A stretch of DNA of 64,000 nt from Pleurodeles waltl. Taxonomy: Eukaryota; Chordata; Amphibia; Caudata; Salamandridae. The stretch spans positions 134,807,106 to 134,871,105 of the forward strand of contig NC_090447.1 of assembly GCF_031143425.1 (NCBI RefSeq). The letters run 5' to 3'. This document shows, piece by piece, positions 1-12,494 of the stretch. The position numbers and the translations under genes were made by a program. A model generated the notes under the pieces. That model was not told the origin of the DNA. It saw nothing but the letters and a program-made list of their open reading frames with translations, and did no database searches. Numbering within the stretch: position 1 is the stretch's first letter; the number at the start of each line of letters is the position of its first letter.

Positions 1-540
1 GATATACCTGTCCTTATGAATCAGCAAGCGGTGAACAGTCTTCTTCTGGCAGCCATCAGTTCAAGCAGCATCAGCATTGGAGCATGGCAAGGGTAATGGT
101 TCAGAATCTGGGACTCTAAGCTCACTGAACCACTAGAAAGAAGAAATCTAAGGCAGGCAGCAAAAGCGCTACAAGATCTAAGCATAGAGCACAAGAGTAA
201 GCACCAGAATTATGCATGGAGCTCAAGAAATAAACAGTGGAGCAATGTCGAGGTGTAACCCAAGACGAACAAACTCAAAAAGCCTCTCCCAAGTTCTTAG
301 TGCAGTGCGGTTAAGGTAAAGTTGTCTCATGTTGTAATTGGTTGAGGAATCTGGCGATAACCATTAGTCCAATAAAATTGACATTTCAAATCTAAGATAT
401 AACTAAACAGTCTTTCACATGTTGATGATTGGTTTCCCTCCTTACGCACATCATTTGACTCATCAAGAAGCAACTTTTATATTCTTCCATCTGTATATCC
501 ATTGTTAGTTCCTGGGAACATTGCTTTCTGTAAACATTGT
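1..540. other. No recognisable feature
   Basis: I see no gene, no clear repeat ends and no long open frame with recognisable protein similarity in this stretch. It is moderately AT-rich spacer. Confidence 0.6.
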
Positions 541-880
541 ACGTTTACAGCACACTACTCACCCGTTAGGGTCTCAAGGCGCTGTACGCATACCACTGTG
601 GAACCCCTCCTGGCTTTTCCCTGTGAGGTGCCCACTTCTGGGCACCCTCCAAGGTGAAGCCAGGCATCCCAGTGCTGTTGGGGTGATAAGCAAATTATTG
701 CCCAGAGTTAAAGAGTGGGACCCATGAATTAGATTAGGCACCGATACAAGAATTATCAGGTCCGAGGAAACTGAGCCCAAGGCCTGCCGAGGCGGGAAAT
801 GAACCCTGGTCCCAGGCCAGATTTGTGCATCAGAGTCTGCTGCTCTAACCATTGAGCCACACTTCTCCACTTTCTCATAC
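541..880 (-). mobile_element. tRNA-derived SINE
   Basis: On the minus strand the right end resembles a tRNA head. A box A-like segment TGGCTCAATGGTTAG lies at 845-859 and a box B-like GGTTCATTTCC at 795-805, spaced as in an internal pol III promoter. The body runs leftwards to a tail reading CAGCGCCTTGAGACCCTA near 560-580, a type of sequence common in tetrapod SINE 3' ends. Flanking TAAACATTGTAC (531-542) and TTAACATTTGTAAC (about 889-902) may be a decayed target-site duplication. This is a retroposon, not a functional tRNA, because no cloverleaf closes. Confidence 0.7.
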
Positions 881-1354
881 ACCTCATGTTAACATTTGTA
901 ACAAGTTTGGTACATTCAGGTTTGTACAGACGCTACCTAATACACAGTTTCTAGTAAAGACAGGAAAAACTATTTTTGCTATTGCTGTGATTCGGGTCAA
1001 CCTTCGGTTAGAACAATACACTTTTATTCTGCCAATCATGAGATCACATTGTATTCTGGCACTGCATTTTTCAAATAAACGGCAGTACAATGTTAAGACT
1101 CAGACCTCAGTAACCTTGAGGCTTACAGTTAACATAAGCAAAAACATAGCATTTGGTCGTAAGTATAACCCATAACTGCATTTTTCATGATTATAAGTTG
1201 TAACTAAACCTTAATAAGCTGTTTATTACACATTTTCAAAATAGATGGGTGCCATTCAAGTGGGCACATTTTCGAGTTCACATTATTTTCATTGTTAATT
1301 CATTTTCTATGCAAATACAAATTACAGAATACATGAAATATAAAGCACTACAGA
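881..1354. other. AT-rich spacer, nothing recognised
   Basis: AT-rich sequence with only short meaningless open frames. No similarity to the other repeats in the window was seen. Confidence 0.5.
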
Positions 1355-2345
1355 GCTGAAGTTGGCAACTTTTAGGTAGAGTTTTCAAACTATTTACCTG
1401 AACTAGTTATATTAAATCCAACAGTTACAAGTTGTGGGATTTATTACAACAATTATTTTAATACCAAACTCAAGTTATCTGGCACTTAAGGGGGCTTTGT
1501 TAATTAAAATACTCTCCCCATGTTAGCCTATGAAGGCCATTCACTACAGTGAGGGAAAAATACATTTGGCTATTTTACCTCACCAAGGCTTAAAAATTTA
1601 TTTTTAGAAGGTTCCTGCTTATCTTATAGTTACATGGAACCTGACCTTAGGGGCACATAGTGCACACCTTAGGGTTGGCTAATATGTAAAAACAAGGTAG
1701 TTTAAAACTTTGGAAGTACTTTTAATTCCAAAGTCAAATTTGGATATAACTTTACTTTAAAAGCAGCAGGCATTTGTTGCCCCAAGTGGGAAGGGTATGC
1801 CCAGATGTGGGTCCCTTGCTTGCTATGCCACTAGATTCAAGCTAGCCAGGCTGATGAAGGGTGATACCCTGAAACCGGTCCCAGGATGCTTGTTTCTGGT
1901 CTAGGGAAGTCCTGGTCTGGCAGTTCGTGCTGGACTGTTCCCATGGGCAATAGGGTCAAGACTGATTTGCATATGGCTGGGTCCAAACTGAAATGGCATA
2001 GCAAATAAACTGATGGATTAAATCCAGATCCGTGACTGGGGAGTGAATGTTTGATTTGTTCTGCATTCTGTCCATCATTTGTTGTTTTTGCATTTAAAAT
2101 GACCCTTGGCACCTCAGCAGTGCACCTAAGGGGGCATTACCTATGCTGGGGTCCCTAAACCCACATGCATTACCATATAGTAGGGATTTATAGGTAAGTT
2201 GACATAGCCAATTATAATTAGCCTAATTTGCGTACTCATTTTATACAGACCACAGGCCCTGGGACTGGTTAGCAGTACCCAGAGCACCATCAGAGTCAGG
2301 AAAACACGAGCAAAAAGTGAAAAATTGGGGCAAAAAGTTAGAGGG
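1355..2345 (-). mobile_element. Fragment of long gypsy-type LTR, minus strand
   Basis: Read on the minus strand, this segment parallels the complete solo LTR at 48517-50802. Shared blocks include 'cagtcccagggc', 'gcaaattaggctaat', 'ttggaattaaaagtacttcc' and 'gccaacttcagc', in the same order. The copy is diverged. It is interrupted between about 1785 and 2095 by roughly 310 bp absent from the 48.5-kb copy, which looks like a nested insertion of an unidentified repeat. No ends or duplication could be fixed. Confidence 0.65.
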
Positions 2346-2496
2346 CCTCTGCAATCAGTCCTGTTTTCTCACATGTATGATGTAACTTTACCTGAGTGCT
2401 CTGAGGACACACAGTAAGGGTCGAGCTTATTTGTTCAAAATCCCCCATACATTTTCAAGTCTAACGACTTCAACCTGTAATCATAGCCCTCAATAG

Positions 2497-3640
2497 CTAA
2501 CTGAGAAAAAAGGAATCAGAATTACTTAATTTTGTATCGGTCAATAAAACATATTGACTTTCCATCACTGGTAACTTAAAATAATATGACTCAGCATTTC
2601 TAACATTGTGCCCGAAGAAATATGCAAACATTTTAGTATACGTTTTGGAACTCCCCACTGGTGGAGTCGAACAATGTTCCCACTGTGTATAGCTAAATAT
2701 AGTCTTTGGGGTACATGTTCTGTGAAAGAAATGATGTCCATAATACTTGTAACAGAACATATCTCCATAATAATCTTTAGATTGATACACATCCTCATTT
2801 TCAAATACAGTATAATACTGCACATCAGACATCGTAGGATCAACTGTTTTTACATTCCAATCATCAGAAGCCACTCCGGGTGTAATTACATCATTCATAG
2901 GCAGTTTGAATACATATGGAATTTGAATGACCTCCGTCGGGCCGTATATATCAAATAATACTTTATCCCGCACAATCCCATCATAAATCAGTATAGCTGA
3001 AATGTTCACTAGGGACTAGTCTCTACGGACTTTGTGAGAAGAAAAATGTGCTTTTAAGACCTTATCCACCAGTTCAGCTATAGAGCATTCAGGAAGGTTA
3101 TGACCATGAATCAGTAAGAAGAAAACAATGGCAAACCCAATCGAAAGGTGAAAGGCAAGTGCAATTAATACAAACCATAGATAGTTCCATGGAAGAATGA
3201 AGTAGTTCATTTTGAGCCAAATTAATAGCTTCCGTGCTCTTGACAGGTCTGTTGCATTAGAGGCAGATGAGTCAGTGAAGGTGTCATTGATGTTGGAAAA
3301 AGAACCAGAAGCGGTTCATGCAAATACTGGAGCCATGTTTGAAAGAGGAGAACTAGTAGAAGTCTCCCTTGGTGGTTCATAGTAAACTATGCCATCCTTT
3401 AGAGTAGAATTTGAATAAAAGTTATCAATATTATTGGTGTTATTTGTAGTAGTAGAAGTTTGTGGAACCAATGAAAGCTCATTTTCCACCCTCCTCAAGC
3501 TCGGAGAGGTGTCAGCGTTGCTGGTTAAAACCTGTAGAGGAACATCCTGGTCTGTAGTGAGAGGGATTTGGATAATACAGAGGAGTCCTCTAGGTCTGCT
3601 ATGAAGGATCGACCACATGGTGTAGCTTGACGTTGTTGAT
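2497..3640 (-). pseudogene. env: Truncated spuma-like env (old copy)
   Basis: The N-terminal third of a foamy-like Env. It includes the cytoplasmic head (in the frame running 3316-3640), then the hydrophobic leader segment encoded within 3016-3210, then a leader-peptide/SU furin-type site ending KVRRD. An in-frame TAG follows two codons later, and the SU beginning continues in 2497-3009 with about 170 residues matching the young Env in order. The product would sit in the ER/plasma membrane. The gene is dead: the stop after KVRRD, breaks between the pieces, and loss of the remaining SU and all of TM. Confidence 0.85.
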
Positions 3641-6636
3641 GGTGACAAAGCAATTTTCCTTAGAACCTTGCAGCAGTGGTAGAATGACAGTTCTGGTACC
3701 GTGTATTCCCAAGACTGGAACCAGTGTACGATAAGAAGGACCAAACTCTTCTTCACAGCAATCTTTTCACACACTAGATCCGCAACTTTTGGAATCCAGC
3801 CAGTAGATGTTTTTGGTACATCCCTTATTCCCAAGGGGGCGGCACTGGCAGATGCGTTGTCATCGCTGAACTGTTGTAAGTCCTACAGGACAGTGACACG
3901 TTCATTTATGTCAAAAGGTGTATCAGCTGCATCTGTGCCTTCACCATCAAGGCCAGGAACATACATTTGTGTTCCAAACAGGCATTCGTATGAAGTACGC
4001 CCCTTATGGGCAGATTGTTAAGTGATCTCTGGACTCCATACAGGTGTGTAAATCAACTATGACCTGTGCCTAATACTCTTGCTGTTAAGGATTGCTTTAA
4101 ATCTCGGTTTCGTCGCTCCACAACACTATTTCCCTTGGTATGAAAAGGAAATGAGTAATGCAGTTGGACCCCTAATGAAGGCATGGCGTCCCTGAAAGCC
4201 CTTGAGGCAAAAGAAGGGCCTTGGTCCGAGTAGAAAGCCACAACAGCATATGAGCCGATAAAGATTTGGAAATCAGTACGAGTATCAGCCGAGCAGTGTG
4301 GCCAAACCCATAGAAATATGAAACATGAATCAACAGCGACTAAGATGTATTTGTATGCACTATCAGGGGTCAGGGGACCACAACAAGTACACACATTGTA
4401 ATAGTTTGTTGGATATTAGGAGGGGTGTCTGCAGTGAGTGTTTTACTGTGGATCCTTTTATTTGCTAACAGATATCATAACAAAGGGCATACTGCTTGGT
4501 TTGTTTGTAGAGACCTGGCCACTAGTAACATGCTTTTAACAATGATATTATAGCTGCCACACCAACATGGGCAGAAGCAATGCCCTCATGTGCTGCTTTG
4601 ATCAATTCTGGTCTTTGGTCTTTATTGGATATCACACGATTACCGACCCCTGGTGGAATTGCTACCGCTGTATTGAGTCATGATATGCAGTAGGAATATT
4701 TAGCAGGATATGATTTTGGTAAGGGCGTGCCGTCAGCCGAAGCTTTCATAGCTGCCAGTGTTCCATCATCCAATTTTGTTCTAGAATGAGTTACTGCAGC
4801 AACAGAAGCGGTAGCTATTGCTGATTTGGCTGCTTCATCAGCCAAGGTGTTGCCTGCAACTTGTATTCCAACACGCTGGTGTCCTTGTGTATGTGCTACA
4901 TGGACGTTGGGTAGCATTTCCTTCAGATCTGCTTTTTCCCCCACAGAAGTCTTTGTTTAATGGTGTTTCCTTTTAATTCTCTGAGCCCATTCTGGCACCA
5001 GTAATGCAGATATCCATTGAAGGACTGGACACGATAGTATGAATCACAGACAGTCAACGTCATCTGTTCAGGATCCGTATGTTCCAGTGCCATCGCCAGA
5101 GCCTTTAGCTCTGCTAATTGTGCAGTGCAGTCCCCTAGGGTCTGCGTGTAAGTATATTGTGGATGGAACTTGCTATCTTTCATGTATCCACTCACGACTG
5201 CGCAAGCGGTGAAATATTAATGTTTGGTCCCTATAGCTGGTTGAGCTGAACCATCAGTATACTAAATTATTTGATATTGTTCAATAGGGAATGTGTTTGC
5301 TGGAACTGGATATTCAAGTTCTTATTGCAAAAACTTGGGTTTGTAACTTTGAGTCAAAAATATAGTCAACATCAGTAGCCGTCAGAGGCATTGCCCATTG
5401 TATCCAACGTAGACTTAATGCATTAGCGTTAGGAATGCTAGCTTTGGTAACAGCCTCAAGGGCTGGAACATGGGATATAACAATTACCGTTTCCCTTGGT
5501 CCAGAGGTCTCTCTTTACTGATAGCTATCTGAACAGCAGTGAGAATTTTCTCTGTGGGAGCAAAGCATTGTTCATCTGTAGAGTACAAATGTGATTTGTA
5601 TGCTATTGGGATGATCTCACCCTCATTGAACTTTACGTCAGTGAAACCAATGTCACCAGCAATTACTCTGATGACGAGGTGTTTTTTGTTGTCCATTGTA
5701 TGTAAGTGTTTTGCTTCAAGCATGTCTTTCTGTAATGCTCTGAGAATGCGTGTGTGTTCGTCTGTCTAGTACTTGCTGGTAAAGTTAGAACATATTAAGT
5801 CATATAATGATTTAATGCATTGTGCATAATCTGGAATGTTCGTTCTGCCATTATTTAAAAAGCCTAATAAAGACTGGAACTTTTTTATTGTGTTCAGAGG
5901 TTGTAATTGTGTGCATTTTTCCCCAAAATGGGGCGCAAGGCTCTTGCCTTCATCCCATAATTCGTATCCTAGGAACAGGACACTAAGGAAGGCTATTTTT
6001 TTTTATTGAATTTGTAGCCGAATTCGGCAAATCCTACAACAATGCAGGCTACCTTATATGTTGCTTGAGGTCAGGTATCATCCACGCATGACAACGCCTC
6101 ATGGTCAATGTTGTGTAAGATAGATGTAACACAAGCTGAAAACAGTCCTGGACTATTCTTGTACCCCTGTAGGAGTCAACAGAATGTTCTGAGAGCCTAA
6201 AGCACTGAAACTTGTTAAGTCCCCACTTTCAGGTGCTATATTTTGGCATAAGAACCCACTAGAAATAACCAGGGTTGTTTTGTATTTTTTTCACACTATA
6301 TTATTCATGAGTGCTGTGCTGTGTGCTTTTTGTATTGCAAAGGTACATGTGTGGCTGTTTAAATGTCTGTATTCTAAAACTATTCTTTATGAATGTTCGG
6401 GTTTAGCTACAGGGAACAATAAATTGTTCATCGGTGAGACACAAGGTTCAATTATGATCTGATACTCTCATTGTTTGAGGATTTCCCTCATGTGTGCTTT
6501 ATCTTCAGGTTTTATTGGATATTGGGGTTGAGGATGGGATTTAATTGGAATTACATAATAGGGGGAATCTTTATCCCAGCCTATGTGGTTGCGGTATAAC
6601 GCAGGTTCCTGCGCCACTGCCCAATCAATGGCATGT
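2497..6636 (-). mobile_element. Old spuma-like ERV, 3' part (env and pol)
   Basis: This is the downstream half of a decayed foamy-virus-like endogenous retrovirus on the minus strand. From right to left it carries protease/RT, RNase H, integrase and the beginning of env, collinear with the young ERV at 11384-31779. Env is cut off near 2500, well before the SU/TM cleavage site, and no 3' LTR is seen on the left, so this end is deleted. The right edge at 6636 is the LINE insertion point: CAATGGCATGT at 6626-6636 recurs at 32884-32894, where the same ERV resumes. Stops and frameshifts are spread throughout, so it cannot make protein. Confidence 0.85.
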
Positions 6637-6640
6637 CATC
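3316..6640 (-). pseudogene. pol: Decayed spuma-like pol (old copy)
   Basis: Pieces of Pol in the expected order on the minus strand. The end of protease and the start of RT lie at 6480-6640 (a block with NHIGWDKDSP). RT fingers, palm and connection lie at 5770-6480, with the YVDD box changed to CVDD. The RT connection is at 5484-5723 and RNase H at 4678-5195. The integrase zinc region is at about 4400-4680 and the integrase core at 4053-4394 (with HSDQG changed to YSDQG and NSVVERRNRDLK kept). The integrase C-terminus is at about 3640-3834, where a frameshift fuses it to the env reading frame. Many stops are present. The domain order matches the young copy exactly, so this is the same family. 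Confidence 0.85.
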
Positions 6641-6666
6641 ATCATCATCATCATCAGCTTTATTCG
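6637..6666 (-). repeat. LINE (ATG)n 3' tail and poly(A) signal
   Basis: Read on the minus strand, the LINE ends with AATAAAGC followed by about six ATG/TGA triplets directly against the target-site duplication. Short microsatellite tails instead of poly(A) are known in several non-L1 LINE clades. This fixes the 3' terminus. Confidence 0.75.
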
Positions 6667-6818
6667 ATCAATGACCATAAAAGCACATAAAAACAAGATA
6701 ATAAGTAATTCTTAAGTAAATAAATAAATACACATCTATAAATTGGTGTAAAAACATTAAAACAATAACTTGAATTACACATATGACTCTAAAACTTATC
6801 TATAAAAGAAATGAGACC

Positions 6819-9800
6819 TTAAATTACTTTTTGAAGATGGCATCGTATGCGCCAAGCTGTTGCTAAATACTTGCTTACTGAAAGAATTACGTCGGCTGAA
6901 TTATGGCTTTTTAGAACCCGTAGAGCCAAAGAGCAGTTCTTAAATCCCATAGCCCTGCAAATATTGCGAATCCATTTTAATCGCGGAATCGCATAGGCTG
7001 GGCAGAAGAACATAAAATGCTCAATGGTTTCGAAAGTGGGGCATATATCGGGAAGATTAATCGACCCCCACCTATGGATCAATGACATCAAGGGCAAAGA
7101 GCCAAAACGAAACCAAAACGAAACCTTGCATATAAGCTCTTGCCCTGCAAATCCGGTATAATATCCAGATAGGATTCAAACTTTGGGGACCATTTAATAT
7201 CAATGAAGGAATTAATTAAGCGACCATGGGATTTGTGGGTTATGTAGTTATCCTTAACGTAAGACCAATAGGTTAACTTTAAAACGTTTTTATGCCGTCT
7301 CTCTAGTTTATAGGGATTTTCCCAATAATCACCCAGGCCCAATAGCCGAAGCCAATGGGCCACATGGCGAATCCAGGGAAGAGTAATAGCGTTTTGGCAT
7401 TTCAATAGATCGAGTAATGAGGTTTTATAAATATCTAGTTCGGGGGTTATCCATAACCTGATCCAATAAAGGAGAGGTCTTAGAGTAGCTAGATCTGCTA
7501 CTCGGCTTAACCCCAGATCTAGAAATAATGGAAGCAGGGGTGTGGTGCGTGGACATGCAGTTAAAGCCCTTGCTAAATTGTTTTCCCCCACACTGATCTT
7601 GTTACAGTTAGCATAACCCCATACCTCCGCTCCGTACAGGGCTGCACTTTGAGCCTTAGCTGTATACATTTTTATTGCTGGGGAAACAACTTTTGTAGAG
7701 GTGCTTTGATAGAAACGCAATCTAGATGAGGTTCTGTGTTGTAGGAGCCCTGCACTTTTTGTAATCTGCTCTTCCCATAGTAGTTTACTAGTTAGCCTAA
7801 CTCCCAGGTAATCTATAGAGCTTACTTCCTTCAACGGTACTCCCTCAATATGAATGGAACATTTTTTCCTAGGTCCCTTGGATAACACCTTCAGTTTGGT
7901 TTTGTTAATATTAACCTCCAACCCATGATCGCTACAAAATTGGTTAAACCGCTCAACAAGGGTTTGCAACCCCATTGGTGTCTTAGAAATGAGAAGCGAA
8001 TCATCGGCAAAGAGCAGGATGGGGATTTTTTGTGTATTCAGGGAGGGGGCATCATTCTGGCCTATGGACACAGCCTTTACTACTTCATTGATAAATATGG
8101 TAAACAGTAGGGGGGCTAGCACACAACCTTGGCGAACTCCCCTTCTAATTGGGATCTGTTCTGTCAGTTCGCCTTGTTCACCGCACCTCACTTGGGCATA
8201 AGTGTTCTCATGTAGTTGTTTTAACAGGAGTAATAGGTCCTCTGGGACTCCCAATCTACCCAGCACTTCCCACAGTTTGGCTCTTGGGACCAAATCAAAA
8301 GCCGATCGCAGGTCTATAAATACTACATACAGGCACTGCTTGGCAACAAGAACATATTTCCAATGCAATATGGCCAGTCGAAAGACCTGGTCTATCGTGC
8401 TAGTTTTTGCACGAAACCCTGCCTGTAAATGGACAAGGATTTGGTACTCCTCAACCCAATTGATTAGCCTCTGCAAAATTTGTTTAGCAAAGATCTTTTG
8501 TAAGTTGTCTATAAGGCTAATTGGCCTATAGTTAGCTGGATGATTAGCATTTCCTTTTTTATAAATGGGTATGATCTCTGCCCCCTTCCATGTACCTGGA
8601 ATTTGCCCCCCTGCAGCTATGCTATTTGAGATGGCATTAATATACCAGGACCAGATATATGGTTCCGATCTATAAAGATCTCCAGGAAGCTTGTCCGGTC
8701 CAGGTGCTTTGCCAGGTTTTAGGCTATTCATAGCCTCAAGGGTCTCTTCTACTTTAAAGATGAGGCAACCCTCAGGGACACACTGGGCCTCCACTTGGAG
8801 GGCCATGCTGGAATTTGATTCCAACAGTTTTGTTGGAGAGTGGACCACATTGGTGTCCATTGGGCCCTCTGGTAGGGCATAAAGAGTAGTAAAATGCTCT
8901 ACCCAGCTTTCTGGTTGAATATGGTTGCTGGGACAACTCCTACCTCCATTTTCTCTTTTAGACAGAAGTTCCCAAAAACGCTTGTTATTCTTCTCTCTGG
9001 AAGCATCTAATAATTCCTGCCACAGGGAATCCTCCCACCGCTTTTTTGCATTAGACAAAGTTACTTTGTATAAGGACCTAGCTTGTTTAATTTCCCCCTG
9101 GGAACCAGACATTACTGCTATTCTTAACCCAGACTTAGCCTTTGAGCACCTCTCATCAAACCATCCCTTGCGTGCCCCTTTCCCTTCATGTGGCTTTGAC
9201 CGCCTTGTTTTATAAAAGAACCCCCGTAGCTGAGTAGTCATGCTGTCATGTATTTTGAGAATCTGAATATTCCCCACAGCCTGATCTTCGTACTCAGCCT
9301 AACTATTTAAGAAAATTTGATATATTGCTCTAATATGGTGAGGGTTGGACATCACTTTTGGCCAAGTAATCTTAGTAAATTTGTTGTTCCAGCAAGGTGG
9401 CGGAATTATTGTAGCATAGTTGTTAAGTGTTCTTCTGAACATTTCTCCAGAAAGGGTAAGGAGCAAGGGGAAATGGTAACTATCACATCTCACTTCTACT
9501 TTCATATCTACCAAATGGGGCCACAACCTAACATCGCCCAAGAAGTAATCAATAGTGCTTATAGACATGCCCCTTTTGAAAGTTGGTGCGCTGTTCATAT
9601 CAGATGGAGTTCTACCATTACAGGCCCTAAGGCCATGGTTTAAACATAAGTGGCTAATTGCATGGCCACCCGAGATTTTTTGCAAGGCCGGGTAGTGGAT
9701 AATTGTGGGATCCCCCCCTGCTCATCTTCTTCATCAGTTAAACCACTTATGAGAATAGAAGGCTCGAAGGTACAGTTAAAATCTCCAGCTATGATTAGGA

Positions 9801-10242
9801 TAGTTGAGGGGTGGAGGCTTCCTACAAATTCGGACAAAATAGCCAAGGTATGGGACTCAGAGCCATATGGGACCGATCGTATATAAGCATTAACAATAAC
9901 AATTGATAATCTTCTGTTGAACGGAATACACATGGCTTTTAGATCTACAGAGTCAATTTCCAAAAGCTTATAGTCACACTGCAGATTCTTGTTAACAAGT
10001 AATAAGAGCCCACCTTTCGCCCGGCCCCTCCCCTTCGCTGGAGGTATAGCAGGTGCACTAAATGAGAGAAATCCATCTATATTAGTAGCATCCTCCGCAC
10101 AAGTTTCCTGAAACAGACATATGTCTATTTTTTTAATAAAAGAGGCCCATTCACCATCATCTAATTTCTTTGCCAGGCCGGCAACGTTCCATGACATAAG
10201 TTCTAACGTACATTTATCTTGGTTTATCACCACGTTGTGCAT
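6819..10242 (-). pseudogene. LINE ORF2: endonuclease plus reverse transcriptase (frameshifted)
   Basis: The protein would nick target DNA and reverse transcribe the LINE RNA there. The endonuclease is in 9640-10242, with SWNVAGL near the start, an FQET motif, and AGDFNC at about 9776-9790. It continues in another frame at 9299-9685. The reverse transcriptase lies in 7088-9277 (729 codons open): PGPDKLPGDLY, YRPISLIDNLQKIFAK, LQAGFRAKTSTIDQ, RRGVRQGCVLAPLLF and the catalytic FADD at 8000-8011. A C-terminal piece with a CP...EHFMFFCPAY pattern is in 6819-7097. Breaks are a frameshift near 9650-9680, a stop at about 9299 and a frameshift near 7090. The long intact RT frame suggests modest age. 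Confidence 0.9.
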
Positions 10243-10360
10243 CCAGCATCTACCGCGCTCGGGTCATTACTACAAATGTCTAATGATGGTGCTTTATCAT
10301 CCCCGTCAAATGTAAGGCCTTGGAGGGGGCCGTCACATTAGTTACTAATTCAGTAGTCAG

Positions 10361-11383
10361 TCATACAGGATTAGGCAGCGGCCTGAGATTAGTAGCTTCC
10401 TTTCGTACAGCACCTCCACGGGAATTAATTAAACCATCGATTCCTGCCGGTCCCATGGCTGGTCCAGAATTATGTGGGTGTAGCATGAGTCTTATTCCCC
10501 CCCTGGTTGTTGCGTTATCCAAATGGGTACGAGAATCAAAATCCATTAATTGTGTCACCATAGACTTGTCTTCAAAATAGATAGTTATTGTGTCAAAATT
10601 GGTCCTTGTGATGCTGCTTCTCTTGGCCGATATTATGTCAGAACGGATAACAGAGAGACAACTTCGTCGGGAGCGTATCCAGTGTGTGACTTTGTTAATC
10701 AAGGAAGCTTGGTTCTCAGCTGACCCTGACGATAGTTTTGGAACATTAGTCAAATAGATTTTGTTTGTTCCCTGACTTGTAGGCAGTTCCTGTTCTTTAG
10801 TAACTGTACTCTCAATATTGTAGCGGGAGAGAGTGATGTTATTATAGGGGATCTTGTGTAACCTGTTAGGGATTTGTGTAAAACTGGACTCTTGGACAGT
10901 TTCCAGTGGGTCAGGTCTGCTGGTCCTACCTCTAGCTCTATCACTGGTTAAATTACTTGACCAGTTACCTTGACGATCTCCGTGTCTAGGTACATTTGTA
11001 GACCTCCTTCTGGGCCTCATATTATCTATGTTGGGATCACAGCGGTAATCTTCCCTCCCTTGAAGAGCTGTCCCCCCTCTTATGGGGAGACAAGAATTAT
11101 CCCTTAACTCCGTCCCCTTTGTTGGGGCAGATAATGGGAAAGCTTCTTCCCCCCTGACCTCCCCACAAACTTAACAAATCCCTGCACAAGCATAGTTGTT
11201 TCCATGCAGGTGCGCACGGTTGCTCTTCATAAGATCTATTAATACTAAAACCAATCCCTTAACTTCATCGACTCTCTGAAGGACTGTAGCCAGGTTATCT
11301 CTACTAGCTGCAGATTCTTTGCCTTCCGACTCGAACTGGGAGATCGGTGAGATAACACTAGGGTTGGGTGTTCCAACTACTGG
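10361..11383 (-). pseudogene. LINE ORF1, C-terminal part
   Basis: The 219 open codons at 10361-11020 are basic and Ser/Thr/Arg-rich at first. A compact region follows (SLINKVTHWIRSRR ... TITIYFEDKS) that could be an RNA-binding fold. Upstream, 11040-11383 holds more ORF1, including a heptad-like stretch around LATVLQRVDEVKGLV, with at least one break. The frame is cut at 11383 by the young ERV, and the N-terminal part resumes at 31784-32212. LINE ORF1 proteins bind element RNA. I cannot place this one in a defined ORF1 type. Confidence 0.65.
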
Positions 11384-11755
11384 TGTAGTGAATCCTAGTT
11401 TGTTTTAACGGGTTAACAGGAGTTAGCTTAGCCATAGGCTTGTAAACTCGTGCCCCCGTCACCCAGTGACTTTTAACCTACTTAGCTTGCTCTGGCTTAG
11501 TCCATTTAATTATTTATTTCCTTTAAAATGGCGGCCTTGTTTATAGTTAGGCCACTTGTTATGGGTTCCATTATCAGTGTCACTGCGCCAAGGCGTCAAG
11601 ATCAAGCACGAAAGACAAACATACAGTAGGCATTCACACTTAGGGATTTTCCCTCTCTATACTTTCGAGGGATTGTTGATATTAATTGCCGTCCCAAGCA
11701 TGCCTGTTATCTATTGTTATGAATAACACTTATGTCAGGGGACCTTGTAGATCTG

Positions 11756-11763
11756 TATAAATA
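11756..11763 (+). promoter_or_regulatory. TATA box of 5' LTR
   Basis: TATAAATA sits 425 bp upstream of the AATAAA signal in the LTR, the usual U3-R arrangement. The same box is at 21705-21712 in the 3' LTR. Confidence 0.75.
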
Positions 11764-12180
11764 CAACACACTTTTAGACAGATAATCAGAGGGATTCCGA
11801 CCAGAGGGCATCGCCACCATCGCTGATACCGATGCTGCAGTCATCTTGACACTGATCCAGTCTTTGTGTCCCTGCGGAGTCTGAGATAGAGACCTCATTC
11901 CAAGGTAACGAGGGTTGGGGGCTCCTCTCATGGACACGGTTTTGGCAGATTAGGTTTAACGAACCCAGCTCCTCCTTTTAAGGTAGAAGGTTAGACCTAC
12001 TCTCCTTAGGGTATTAGGGCTTATTCCATCTTTTAAATATACATACATTTTTATCTTATATTGCATAATGGTGGGGGTCTTTATAACAATGACTCTCCTC
12101 TTTACTATACTGTTGCTTGGTATATTCATTATCCTAATCATTGCAGTTCATGCAACTTATCACAAATTGCAGTTATGTTG

Positions 12181-12186
12181 AATAAA
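12181..12186 (+). terminator. LTR polyadenylation signal
   Basis: AATAAA near the R/U5 region of the LTR. The matching signal in the 3' LTR is at 22130-22135, where it would end the proviral transcript. Confidence 0.7.
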
Positions 12187-12494
12187 AACTATTATAACTT
12201 TACTGCATCTGTGTTATTACCTTTGTTTGTATGAGACATTATAAATCTGTGAGAAAAGGGTAATTTCCGTTTTAACCACGACAACCCTGAGATATTGTAT
12301 TTTGAGTCCATGCGTAAGCGACTGCTACAAATCACCTTTTACTATTGGTTTTCGGTGAGGTACTGCTAGTAAGCCGGTAAGGTTTGGACAACAGTTACAA
12401 ATAGTTGTAGGAAGAGACCTAGTCACCTACGAACGAAAGTACTGTCATCCTGAGACCAGCAGTCTTGCTCAAAGCAAGAGTCCAAACTACGACA

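Larger units (their letters stand above)
6637..11383 (-). mobile_element. Non-LTR retrotransposon (LINE), 3' part
   Basis: A minus-strand APE-type LINE of the I/Jockey/Vingi-like kind (clade uncertain). It carries the end of ORF1, an endonuclease, a reverse transcriptase and a Cys/His-containing C-terminus. The 3' end at 6637 has a short (ATG)n tail preceded by AATAAA (minus strand, about 6659-6664). The 5' part resumes at 31784-32883 beyond the inserted young ERV. The 11-bp duplication CAATGGCATGT flanks the whole element (6626-6636 and 32884-32894). Without the ERV it is about 5.85 kb and appears full length, because its 5' end has promoter-like tandem units. Confidence 0.9.
11384..12494 (+). 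repeat. 5' LTR of young ERV
   Basis: This 1111-bp LTR begins TGTAGTGAAT and ends CTACGACA. The TATA box TATAAATA is at 11756-11763 and the poly(A) signal AATAAA at 12181-12186. Compared by eye with the 3' LTR, the differences are about four substitutions and one single-base indel. The LTR drives proviral transcription. Confidence 0.93.

Noticed and set aside
780..880. Functional tRNA gene on the minus strand
   Set aside because: Box A- and B-like segments exist, but no cloverleaf closes, and the sequence continues into a SINE body and tail.
11956..12141. 61-codon minus-strand ORF in both LTRs (also 21905-22090)
   Set aside because: Antisense to the LTR and identical only because the LTRs are nearly identical. 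No recognisable product and no evidence of an antisense gene of the HBZ type.
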